This document shows positions 53,334 to 64,000 of a stretch of DNA of 64,000 nucleotides, piece after piece. Under the pieces are notes generated by a model. That model saw only the letters and a list, made by a program, of their open reading frames with translations. It did not search any database and was not told the DNA's origin. Position 1 is the stretch's first letter; each line of letters opens with the position of its first letter. The position numbers and the translations under genes were made by a program. Source of the stretch: Casuarius casuarius (lineage: Eukaryota > Chordata > Aves > Casuariiformes > Casuariidae); contig PTFA01000087.1 in assembly GCA_003342895.1 (NCBI GenBank), forward strand, positions 830,708 through 894,707, given 5' to 3'.

Positions 53334-56300
53334 GAATACACACATAATGAAATTGGAGTATGGGAAAACTGTACTGGCTGGTGAGATCATAGAAACACTT
53401 CCTGCTTTTGTTGAACATGTATCTATGATAACTAATCATGAGAAGGGTCCTACTGTGTAACTTTGGGCTAATCATACAAGTAATGAGACAGGATTTCACC
53501 TTTATTTTACCAGATAAGAATTACTAAGAAAAATGTCAGTGAGAAATGCTTAGTTGATTGCACTGAGAAACTAATACTGGTTGTGGAGAGTGTCCTGTGA
53601 ATGTATAAATCGGTGTGAAAGTAAAGAACATAGTTATATGTCACTACAGGAGTGTCTTGGATGCTGAGTTTTATATCGAGGAGATGAAACTGAGCTTCTA
53701 GCTGAAAAACTGGAATTTGACAAGCTGTTATGTCTTGCCCAAGAGTGTGGTGTCCTGCAGGCAGAAAAACACCGAACATCCTCCTGCTCTGATAGATAGC
53801 ATGGTAGCTGATAGGATGGACCTTCTTGTGCGGTGGCGATGAGACAGTGCAGCAATTTTAATGCATGTATGAGGGGAGAAGATAGTCTATGGTGACTGTT
53901 TTTGAGCACAGTTACTGAATATCAGCTCCCAGTCGGTGCTTTCCTTGCTAATCCATGAGTATTGCAGACCCACAAAATGGGACTCCTCTCAGGATTAAAG
54001 GTTGCAGGCTCCGGTTGCCAGATATGCCAGTTTTAATTGTCACAAACTCTGAACAGCTCTTATTTATACAGATTGCCACTTCAAGTTTGAGAGGAACTTG
54101 CTGGCAAGCCTTCTGAAGTTCTAGCAGAGAAGCTCTCTGTACTATAACTCTCCACATTTGTATTGGAAAAATTTTCCAGATCGCCATTTCGTGGTGTGCA
54201 CCATGTTACCTAACGTATAACCCGTGAATTGCTGCTCTTACTCTCCATTCCATTATTTGTTTCTGGGGAAGTAAATACTTTAAATACTTTTCTTGGGAGA
54301 AGTCCTGGGCTTTTGGAGTTGTGCTCCATAGAAATTGTACTTGGACATAGGGCTATCAGGTGTGATCTTGTAACTTAAGTTTATGGTGTATCTGGTCTGC
54401 AGTTGAAAGTGCTGTTGCAGGGCATGTAACATACTCGAATAGCCTTAGTCTAGCTACGTGGAGCACTAGCAGCAGTGCAGGTGTAAGGGCATAGGCTTTC
54501 ACTGGACTTCAATGCTCACAAAAGCACTTGTGGTCCCATATGTGGCCTTCAGAAGCTCTGTCTGCTCTTTACGCCTTAGTGGTGCTATTCAAAACAGCTA
54601 GAATTATCATAATGCCTGAAAGTTGCACTTTCGACTGTGGGGCAGATATACCCATGGCTTGTTTTAGGAAGTGGTTTTTTCCCTCTCTTTTTGTACTGGC
54701 CAAATCCTTCAGCTGTGTCGGAAATCTTAACAGGCTAAAGCTGTTGTGAACTTCTTGTGTTCTCTTGAAATCACCTGGCAAAGACTCTCGCCCTGTAAAT
54801 CTTTGAGTTTTCCTCAGTGTTTTTAACTCATCTGTACTCAAATGGGACTCACTGGGTCATCATTTGGGGGGCCTCTCTCCTCTTGTGCATTACTCCTTTG
54901 CTTTTAAGAAGGAAATTGCTATTTTTGCTGGCAATGGGTTTTGGTGGGAGGGTTTGTTTCATTTCAGGCATGCCAAATGAGCCTTTTCATAAGTATTGTC
55001 CTAAAATGTAAATCCCGTGGCGTGGGATCTTCCTGATTTTTCCTGTTTGAGTAATGTGGAAAATGCAACAAATCTTTTGATATTACACTTCAAAATAATA
55101 ACTCATATGACTCCTTGTCAGGCTACTTAGAAGGAAGGATGATGTCACTCCAAGAGGCTGGCATATTAGTGTCATCCAGTTGTGCAGAGTGTTATGCTAG
55201 CGTTGCTCTCTATTTGCTCTGAAATACAGTTTGCTAGAGCGTTCCTTTAGCAAAACAGTTCTTGTTCTGGGGGAATGACAGACTGCTGTAACTTTTTAAT
55301 AAAGCTTTAGATGCTGACCAATTCTATACAATTTTCTTTGAGTAAAAGTTCATTGGGTGGCTGTGAATCCTGTGCCCCTTCTTTTAGGATCTAGTTAATG
55401 CGAACATAAATAATGTGAACTACAGACTTTTTCAACTGCTGCTTTTCTGTTTGAAGTCTCTTCCCTTGCTGTATTTACTTTCTTCAACCAGGCTGCACAT
55501 ACATCTTTAAAGGCCAAAGCCCTGCACTGGGAGGGTGGGTATTTTGTTTGCTTGTTTGGGGTTTTTTTGGTTGTGTCTGAAACTACTATGTAATGTTTTA
55601 AGATGCTTAATTTCTCTGTGTCCTTCTGTCCTCCAGGGATAAACTGCCTGGTCTTTAGTCTAGAAGTGCGAAGTGCGCTTGGATGGAAGTATGACTTAGT
55701 ACATATTGTAATATATAATTAACAAAGAAAAACAAATAGGTAGATCTGAATCGTGTCCTGAACCATGACCAACCAATGATGGAGATTTAGCCAGGTAAAA
55801 GGCGGAAAAGTCGTAAGGGTTCTAAAAAGCAGCGAACTTCTCCATAAGCTGTAGTGTACAGGCTTGAATCATCTCGGGAGCTCTGGGAGATCAGCAGTAA
55901 ATAAGCAGCCTAAAATTGCTGTCACTAAGCACTGAAGACCTTTAGTGGTAGTGATTACAAGAGCTGGTGGAGAGGCCAGGTCCTGGAGAAGGCCTGCTAG
56001 TCTTATCTGTAATGAAGAAGTTATTTTTTGTTTCTGGTTTCCTGTTGGTAGCGGAGATCTTCTAGTATTTCTCTGAAGGACTTGTGGTGGAGGGTGGACA
56101 GAAGAGTGCATCCTTGGCATCGGGGCAGGAGAAGGAGGAGCAGGTATCCTCGAAGTCTGAGGATTGCTTGGACTTGTTTGTTGCAGGTACCTACCTCAGC
56201 ACTTGTCATGTGAATAAAGACAGGGAGATGATTCACGTGCTAAAGTATCTTGGTGAATAGAGCCTGGTCTCTAGTCTTCCTGAGGGAGAAGGAAAGGTGA

Positions 56301-57466
56301 GGTGGCATATACTAAGTGCTTGTGCGTGTGGGTGTTGTGGAACATGGAAACGCAAAGGCCAAAGTGGGAGAACATGGGCAGAAGGGTGAGGGGGAGAGGG
56401 AGAAATTTTTGGAAAGCCTAAGCCGAAATAGGTTAAAATTGAGAATTAAGAACAAGTATGGATTATTTGGATCTGAAAGTACTAAATGCAGGCCTTAACT
56501 TTATCATGATATAAAAACTATTTTAATTAAATTATAATATTCAAGAAGAATGTATTTGCTTCCAAGACTTACTTCCACCTACTCAGCAGCTTGGCTTTAT
56601 CTTCTGAGAATCTGTTGAAGTGCAGAGCTAGTTTGACAGGAGTATATTCTTCATTCTTGTTTATTCCTAGAGCTAGTTCAGTGACTTGTCCAGTCAAAGA
56701 CGAGAAGCTACAAAAGCAGGAAAATTTTGTTTTTCTTTTGATTTGTGAATAATCAGGTATGAAAATTACATCTGTTCTTGCCGAGACTTGAGGGGTGTAT
56801 GCAGCCAAACTCGCCAAATACAGATAATGCCTCCCTCTAATGTGTTAGTTTAAGATACTAATATGTTGATAAATTTACTTTTTTTCATTCCACACATTTA
56901 AAAGGATTTTATTTAATGAGTTTGTAAATACTGCTTTTTTTAGTTTTACTTAACATTTGTCCAGATTATTTTGTACTATTTATAAAACATTTTGTAGCTA
57001 ATGAATATGAAATGTTCATAAAAGATGAATATTCAAAATTTAATTGTAAGTAATAATAAAGTAAAAATAATAAATGCTTATAGAGTAACTTCCTAATGAG
57101 CAAAAAATACCACAGTCTTCCAGCCAGGAAGGATATATATATCTTTTGGAAAAGTTCTAGAAAGTACAAACGCAAAACAGGATTAAAATAGGTTATTTAA
57201 ATCGGAGTGAAAGCAAGTACTCTGAAGTCGAAGTGATTTAACCAGCTCACCCTGGCTATGGAACCTTAGACTTATGTTGGAGAAAGATGGGAAAACAGCA
57301 TAGAAAATTCAGGGAGAAAATTGGTACAATGCAATTTTTTAGAGGTAGAAAGGGAAGGTAACTTTAAAGTTGCTTTTTTTTTTTTTTTCTTTTCTTTTCT
57401 TTGTGCTTGGTGGGGAAGAAGACTGGCTGGGAGAAAACTCTTCAAATGAAGCATGTGTGTTGATGT

Positions 57467-57725
57467 TTGTCCCGTATGAGAGTATGTGGGTACCGTGGTG
57501 TCAGGAAAACCGTAGGTGATTTGGGAAGCCAGTTATGCGACCCTGGCAATTTGGTCATGGGAACGGGCTTGTGGTCGCCTGCTTGCCCTGTGCATGGGGT
57601 CGATGAGGTGGCTGATTTGCTCGCAAGCGCAGTGGCCGCAGCGGCCTTGCTCGCTTTTAATCCCAGTGCGGCGTGGGCGCAAGGAGCAGGGCTAGCGGCA
57701 GTGAGGGGAGAGAGGAGCCCATAGC
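57467..57725. promoter_or_regulatory. Small CpG cluster inside the presumed intron
   Basis: About fifteen CpG dinucleotides fall within roughly 250 bases ('taccgtgg', 'ggtcgatg', 'gctcgcaagcgcagtggccg', 'cagtgcggcgtgggcgcaag') against a CpG-poor background. This suggests an unmethylated regulatory element or minor alternative promoter. It could also be a young G+C-rich repeat. The 85-codon frame across it has no recognisable features. Confidence 0.35.
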
Positions 57726-58381
57726 ACTAACCTGGGATGGGCCTCAGCAAACACCACTTGCGCTAGGACTTCAAATTTGAGGGAGGGTAGTTTGGGCTTG
57801 TATCAGGCCCAGAGTGGGCAATCTTAAAACCAGGGCATGGTGCCAGTTTTTAAGGTAGCATCTCTTGTTATTACGCATCAGTGAGAACAAAGTGGTTGAA
57901 GGCTTCTGCTGGGAAACTTCGTTTCTGGCAGGGCTCTGCTAGGTGGCATACTTTTTCTTGATGAGATTTCTTTCTGATAGTGTCAGAGAATAAAAGAGAG
58001 GCTGTGATTTTTGCAGTGATGGGTTTCCAGTGCTGTGGCGGTGGGGAGTGAGAGGGCTATAAATGAGAGAATCTCACATTTGGAGCATGAGACTTTGATG
58101 TTTGGCTAAGATTGTGTAAGATTACACACAGAAGAAAGTAATACTCCTTAATGTTGCAGAAGAAAATAAAATAAATGGTTTTAGAAGTAATGTTGGGGTC
58201 TTGTGCCCTAGGATCTGTTTCTACCACTTACGAAGCCCAGCACAGGATATTTAGGAATATCAACATAGGGTCAAGTCCTTAATGTTGGTTTCCTTCTCAC
58301 CTAACTTTTACTGTGCTGCCTTCTGACAATCGCATAAACAAACTCTTGGGCTCTTAAGAAGCTGGTTGTTTCTGTTTGTAG

Positions 58382-58446
58382 TTATTGGCTACTGCACTGT
58401 GGAGAACAGCTATCGGGGTACAACTGCAGGGCTGCAATCCTCCAAG
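58382..58446 (+). CDS. Weak candidate second exon (65 bases)
   Basis: A pyrimidine-rich tract and TTTGTAG acceptor precede 58382, and AAG|GTAAAT, a good donor, follows 58446. The 65 bases continue the phase-1 frame of the exon ending at 51627 without a stop. They end exactly on a codon boundary, encoding 'VIGYCTVENSYRGTTAGLQS' plus two residues. Against it, a frame this short stays open by chance about one time in three. The peptide does not continue the charged helical character of exon 1, and no family is recognised. Treat it as a hypothesis to test with RNA data. Confidence 0.2.
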
Positions 58447-58831
58447 GTAAATAACTTTTTTTACAGTGGTTCATTTAAAATCCTATTTTGGTTGTTTGTT
58501 AGAACCCTGTTCCCACTGTCATAGCTAATGGCCTGTCAGTCTTTCCATTACGCACCAGTGTTTTCGGGGGATTTGTAATTTGTCTATAAAAACTGTCTGT
58601 CAAGCTCCCTCCAGAAGCTATCATTCCAGATCAATAATAAAATGTGGTCTCTTTTTAATACAGCTTTTGCATATTTTTGAGCAGTTAGGTTATTAGTTTA
58701 TTCTTGCTTTTAAATGGAGATGTGGGCTTACAGGGTTGCCAAGTCCTGCTTAAGGATATACAAGTTCCAATTACAGGAGTCAGGCTGGAGATGCTGAAAT
58801 AAGGGGTTGTGGTCTTTTGTTTTGTTTTTTA

Positions 58832-58853
58832 AAACAACAACAACAACAACAAN
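58832..58853 (+). repeat. Simple repeat (AAC)n
   Basis: About seven AAC units end at an undetermined base (58853) and an A-rich stretch. It follows a T-rich tract. This may be the remains of a retroposon tail or a simple microsatellite. Confidence 0.8.
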
Positions 58854-61844
58854 AAAACCAAAAAACCCACTCCCTTAAACTGTGTGCTCTGTGTGAAGGT
58901 CCCCCTCTAGATTGGTATTGCTGTTATTAAATGAGCAGTCCGTCTTTTTAAAGCAACAAGCCGTGCTGCTGTTCAGCTTGGATACCAGCAGAAGTTGCTG
59001 GATGCCCAGTTTTTTGAAAATGAGTCCTTTGCAGCTGAGTTATGAATCTGTAAGCCTGACAATGGATTATTTTTAAAAGACACATCTCCTATGGATGTAG
59101 TAATGTAGTACTACTTCACGCCGTAATAGTTTGGAATGGTTGTTCTAGCCCTGTACCTTATAAATCTTTAATGGAGGTGCAGGTTGCAGCTGAGTTGTGT
59201 TTTGTACTTTAAGATGGATGGGTCTGTCTTATGGATTAAAAACGCAGCTTGTCATTATACGTTCAGGATGGAGTCTTACATTTAGGGGAAAAAAAATTAC
59301 TGCTATTAAGTAAAGTTAGCAACGATTGCTGCATCTAATTATACTTGTGAATGGCATAAGCAGGATCAGGATATCAGCTCATTGATATTGAAAGTAATAC
59401 CATGAAGTGATAATGATAAAGTTTAAGGAGAAAGTCTATGCAAAATCAATTCATGGTCTCAGGAGCGATGCTACAATCAGTATTCAAAAGATGTAAAACA
59501 AGCTTCATTTGTGCTGTTTGCAGCTCCTTAGGCTGAACAGGCCAAACGTCAGAGCATCTGGGTTGCACATAGTTTTTTGCATGATTCCAAAGAACAACTT
59601 GTTTTGTTCTATGCAGGAAGTCAAATACAGTCAAGATATAGAAACATCAGATACAGTGTCAAACTCCTCTAGAGAAGTCATGGCAACTTGGGCATACTTG
59701 AAAAGTCCCCTTGCATGAATTTAATGGAATACAAGATACAACAGCAGTCCTAAGTAAATGCTGTTTTTCAGATTCTTACTGTTGAAGGTGTGAATGTTCT
59801 ACGTAAGGATTTATAGAGCTTGCTGCAATCCCATTTTGGAAACAAGGCTTTAAAACTGAAGTTCTTGTCAGTGTGTTTTGCCTGGCCTCCCTGTGTGCTA
59901 GTATTACACAAAAATTGAATCCTGAAAACTAGAATATTCTTAACCTTCCTTTCAAACATGGAATGAAGATGAAGTGAGGGTAATAGAACTGGAATTCCTC
60001 TAGGGGTTCCTTAAACATATTTCATTAGGGCTCTTGAAATTAAATCTCTTTAAGGTGAATGTGTTGCTTTGAGAACAGGTAGTGCGTTCTGGCGTTAAGA
60101 GAAATGCTTTTGCGAGGAGGTGCCCTTTCTACCACTACAGGATGGGGCAACAGCTAACGGTGCTTCTATTTACGCTGTATCTGGTGTTTCAAAATACTGT
60201 TTGCGTTACTGTTTTCTTTCTTACAACTGGATCTGTCAGAAAGCATAGCGCTTGGCAGGCAATAGATATTGTCCTTCATGCTAGGATCAATTTAAAAGCA
60301 CAACAGGATGTTTGCTGGTACAACAGCGCGCTCTACATTCAGAGGCGAGTTTGAGGCCACCTGATCTATCGTGCTGTGCCTGGTACCCTTAGTGCTGAGC
60401 TACATCATTGGACTCCCTTTCTCCCCTTTTAACCAGGATGTGCTCAGTGACCCAGGCTGAGACCGCCTCAGGTTTTGATGTTAGTATTTAGGTGATGAAA
60501 ATCTCTATGGCTCAATAGTGACCTAGCTTTCTGTAAGCTAGCTGCACAGCAAAGAGGGGCCCTGTATTGGTAATTGCCAGAGGCCTCCTCCGCGCCTGGA
60601 TTCTTAATTTCAGGACACTTGCATTAGGCATTGCTGAGGCTTTCTCAGTCCCTCATGGCTGCGGGGTGTACAGGCTTCCACATGAAGGCAGGCAGCACTT
60701 CATCTTTGACTACTGGGGTGGAGTTTCCCTTGATCAAAAGAATGTGGAAAGTAATTATATTTGGGAGTAACATAGATCATTTTAGCTCCAATCTCACTGT
60801 TAGTTTGCATGTCTAGATACACTTCTCCTTTTTATCCAAGCTTGGTATCTGGATTTCTTGGTTCTGTCTTGCAGGACTGCATTCGATCACTAGGAACTTG
60901 TGAGAGGGGGATTAAAATGACAGTGAAGTGTGAGCTGTCTTTGCACTGTGTGGTGTTTGATTTAACTGCCTGGAGATGCTGAAACATCAAAGTGAGGGAA
61001 ACGTTTTGAAATGGATTTACAGTATTCTGCTAAGAAACATGAAAAGTTTCATCAAACCTTTATTCTGTTTTTTGTGCACTTATTCAGTGAACAAATACAG
61101 GAGTTCTTGAATGTCTAGCAGTGTTATACATTCAAATAAAGAGTACATTTACTTAGCTGCCTTAAAAGACTTTGAGGGGTGGGTTTTAGTTTCAATGAAA
61201 ACTCAGAGCTCCTTACTACACAAGGAAGGCTGTTCAGTGTGATTTAAGTAATCCGTTTTAAGCAGATGTGCCTGTTGTCTTACAAGGGTCACTCCTGCTT
61301 ATTCCTACCTGAGCTAATCTTTCCTGAGCCAAGGCAGAGTCCTGCAGACAGTTTGGAACTGTGTTTGCCCTGGAATCTTGTCTTGAGTCCTACTCTAATA
61401 TTTCACTCCACGTAGAGTGAGATATATGAGGCCTTTTGTTTTGGCTTTTGTAGATGGTACTAGAATATAGATGTGACGCTGAGCAGAGCTACATCTCTTC
61501 TCCAGAAGCTGTGCTCTCCTCTGCATGAGAGGCAGTCTGCCTTACTTAGCAGCGCAGCTAGGAGCAATGGCTTCATCTAGTTATATTTTACTGGCATGAA
61601 ACTTTTTTGAGTACTGCCAGAGAATAGAAGATTGGCATCCATCTGATGCTTACTTGAGACTTTGTGGGTCCTTAGTGAATTTGAGGTTTTATCGTTCATC
61701 TTAGTTCGTTTTTACTGGATATTTTTGGCCCTACAGAAGGAGGGAAGGAATGAGTCCATCTCTAAAGTGGAACCCAGATGAAGTCAGTAACTGGCATGCA
61801 TGCATGCGCACAGGAAGGATATACCAGTGATTAACCTAGGACTT

Positions 61845-61965
61845 CAGTGATCTGGATTTAGTGTCCAGTCTTCTATGAATTTCCTCTGTGATTTTGGGCA
61901 AGTTGTTGGCACTCTTCGCTCCTGTGTTCCCCATCTGTAATTGGGAAATAATAATTAATGTCCTG
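61845..61965 (+). repeat. MIR-type SINE relic
   Basis: The sequence 'ggacttcagtgatctggatt' is followed by 'tgtgattttgggcaagttgt', then 'gttccccatctgtaattggg', then 'aaataataattaatgtcctg'. These match in order the MIR blocks: ggagacctgggttc, the gtgaccttgggcaagtcactt core, tttcctcatctgtaaaatggg and ataataatacctacc. This is the best-preserved MIR in the window. Confidence 0.75.
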
Positions 61966-63173
61966 AGAGGAAAAAAACTCTTAAGGTTGACAACTTTGCA
62001 GTTATATTAGGGACAGAGGGGGGTGGGAGATGAGGGCTATCCATAAGCAACATCCCAGAGGCGTAGCAACAGCAATAGCACAGGAACGGCAGAGTGATGC
62101 AGTGGAAGTGTGGGCTCATTCCAGCATGGACTGGCCTTTTAGCTTCTGAATTGGGTTGTTTTGCAGAAGGTTTGAGGAAATGAGAATAACAAGGAAAACG
62201 GAAGGCTGACAGTTCACAGTAGCAATGCTTAGTAATTTAAGGGCTTTGTTCCCCATTTGAACAAAACCAATGGCTGTAAATAATGTTATTTTGCTTTATT
62301 AACAAAACCCATGAGCACAGATTTGTCCTTTTTTGTTTGTTTATTTGGGGACTTTTTTGGATCAAAAGTTGAATTCTGAGTTCTATTCAACCTGAATTAT
62401 CCTATGACCTGTACACTGGCCTGGGAGGTGAAGAAAACTCTGGGTTCAAATTTTTCATCCCGGTTTGTTCTGAATCGGGGCAAAAGGGAGAATCACACAT
62501 AGGCCTGTCCTTCCTCTTTCTACTTTCATGGCAAAAAAACATCAAAATGATTACAAATGTTTGTCTTCGGCAAAATGCTGTGAAAAATGCAGCAATGAAA
62601 ATGTTCTGTCTAGCTGCATCACAAAAGGGGGCTTGCACGTCAGCTTAATGCTTACCAGGTACTTGGTTGTCACTGTCTCTTAATCCCCAGGCTGAGGGCA
62701 TTTTCTGAAAATCGAGGATCAAAACTTGGCTGGGGCAAATCTGCATTTCAGTGACTGTATCAAAAGCCTTTATCTCGTTGAATGTAGGATTTGTGTTGTA
62801 GTGCTGTGTTAGTTGATCGCTGACCGAGGTGGAAGAATGTTAAGACTTACCTTCGTTACTACAAAGCTCAGGTGGTAGCATCCAAAGGTAGTAAAGTATG
62901 CAGTCAAAACTGAGGAGGGTGTCATTATGTAACCACTGTCCAATGGTGCCGGGGAGAAAACAAAGACACGTATTGCCTTCTCGTGCTTTTTGCTGAGGAA
63001 TTTTCTAAATAAGACCTTTCTTCCTCAGCTCACGTGTTCCTATTTGAGACCTGCTAACTGTCATGAGATAAGTTAGTGATTTCTCAACAGCTGAAAGCTG
63101 CAACTGTTTTCTGGCTTTATAAGCCAAATTTCTTAACCGTTTTTTAGCCCACAGAGAGTGTCTGTTTGGACAG

Positions 63174-63174
<1 letters not shown>

Positions 63175-63215
<41 letters not shown>
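63175..63215 (+). repeat. Microsatellite (TG)n
   Basis: About 20 uninterrupted TG units. The histidine/threonine-repeat frame on the minus strand (63005-63298) is produced by this repeat and is not a gene. Confidence 0.97.
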
Positions 63216-63216
<1 letters not shown>

Positions 63217-63417
63217 GTGGAGGTTGGGAGAGAGACCTGGGGAGAAAGAGAGGGCAGTTGAAATGTCTAATCGTAGTCACGTTACAGTTCAGAGGCAAAG
63301 CTAGGGAGTCTTAAACATTTAAGCCAGTATTGTATCCTCTGGACTACTTTGCTTTTGTACACCTGTGTGCAGGTCTTTGAGATGCATTGGAATTTGTAGT
63401 TGTGTAAAAATCTTTTT

Positions 63418-63440
63418 GGGGGGGATGTGATGGGGGGGGG
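63418..63440 (+). repeat. Paired poly-G tracts
   Basis: A run of seven G and a run of nine G are separated by 'atgtgat'. The pair could form a G-quadruplex, although it may simply be slippage-prone low-complexity DNA. Confidence 0.6.
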
Positions 63441-64000
63441 AAGAAATTAGATTAGTGATACTGGTTTACAGATGAAAAGGGGTGATGTGTTTTCAGCAGC
63501 TGAGAAATACTGATGGTGGGTTAACCTCCGTTAACTAAACCTAATAATAGCTTTACAATAGTTGCTCTCTGTCCAGTGAAGTATGGTGGCTGGTTTCAGG
63601 GTGGTTAATGTTTTGTGTTCTTTCTGATTGAAGTCAGCATATCATAAATGCTACTAAAATTTCTCTTTTTTTCTGTTTACTTCTCTCTTTCAACCAACAA
63701 GAACCACTTCCCCAGACAGCCAGGTTTTCTTGGTCAATGCCACGAGGATAAAAAACAAGTTAAAATCTTGTGCTACTGTTGGGGTTTTCAAGGAACTATT
63801 GCTTTCCTTGCATGTGAGTTGACTGCGCTGCAGAAGGGTTGGGCTGGGGCACTGTCCAGGGGGGTGTTTGCTCTCCATATCTGCAATCCCACAAGCTACA
63901 TGTGGTGTCTACAGGCCAACCAGAGGCTGATTTCTTATCCCTTCAGTAGTTTCCCAGTAAAGTGATAAGCTGTTAGAGGAAACATTTTTCTTCTTTGTAC

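Larger units (their letters stand above)
51628..64000 (+). other. Probable intron 1 of the gene starting at 51483
   Basis: After the splice donor the sequence returns to A+T-rich non-coding DNA with pyrimidine-rich tracts (52086-52130) and a 21-base T run (52317-52337). It also holds microsatellites, a CpG cluster and a MIR relic. No strong exon was found. A phase-compatible but weak candidate is listed at 58382-58446. If that is not real, the first intron is longer than 12 kb, which is ordinary for a vertebrate gene with a CpG-island first exon. Confidence 0.5.

Noticed and set aside
55638..55700. Possible exon after a good-looking acceptor (CCTCCAG)
   Set aside because: Only a poor donor follows and the peptide has no recognisable character. 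A pyrimidine tract plus AG is common by chance in introns.
63005..63298. Minus-strand frame with a His-Thr repeat
   Set aside because: The repeat is the (TG)n microsatellite translated, and the rest has no support.
1..64000. CRISPR arrays, operons, bacterial or phage genes, rRNA or tRNA genes
   Set aside because: None was seen. The repeats are dispersed eukaryotic elements and microsatellites, and no cloverleaf-like or regularly spaced direct repeats were found by eye.

Overview
This looks like vertebrate, and most probably bird, nuclear DNA. It is A+T-rich, almost free of long reading frames, and has no operon-like layout. It carries a clear CR1 LINE fragment of avian type, weathered MIR-type SINE relics, LTR-like insertions, microsatellites and one CpG-island promoter. 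The species cannot be told from the sequence.

Layout. From 1 to about 51.1 kb I see no convincing protein-coding gene. This gene-poor stretch is interrupted only by mobile-element remains: MIR relics (4.3, 6.8, 28.3, 41.8 and 46.4 kb); three copies of a G+C-rich dispersed repeat (5.0, 36.3 and 47.2 kb); a heavily decayed non-LTR reverse transcriptase (17.8-19.4 kb); a probable solo LTR with a 5-bp target duplication (20.9-21.4 kb); a second LTR in reverse orientation (32.7-33.1 kb); and a 5'-truncated CR1 (44.0-45.0 kb, minus strand). A few non-repetitive, homeodomain-site-rich blocks (7.4, 29.9 and 38.0 kb) could be conserved regulatory elements, but this is only suspicion.

From about 51.15 to 51.98 kb there is a strong CpG island, interrupted by a 125-base assembly gap. 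It contains the first coding exon of a plus-strand gene: ATG at 51483 in good Kozak context, an in-frame stop just upstream, and a consensus splice donor after 51627. The exon encodes 48 residues, charged and probably helical, whose family I do not recognise. An out-of-frame upstream ORF overlaps its start. The rest of the window appears to be intron 1, with an internal CpG cluster (57.5 kb), microsatellites and a MIR relic. One phase-compatible candidate second exon lies at 58382-58446, but it is weak.

The remaining short reading frames look like chance openings. I found no sign of a wholly new biological system. The most unusual items are the decayed LINE, the three-copy repeat family, the compact LTR, and the unidentified gene start with its overlapping upstream ORF.
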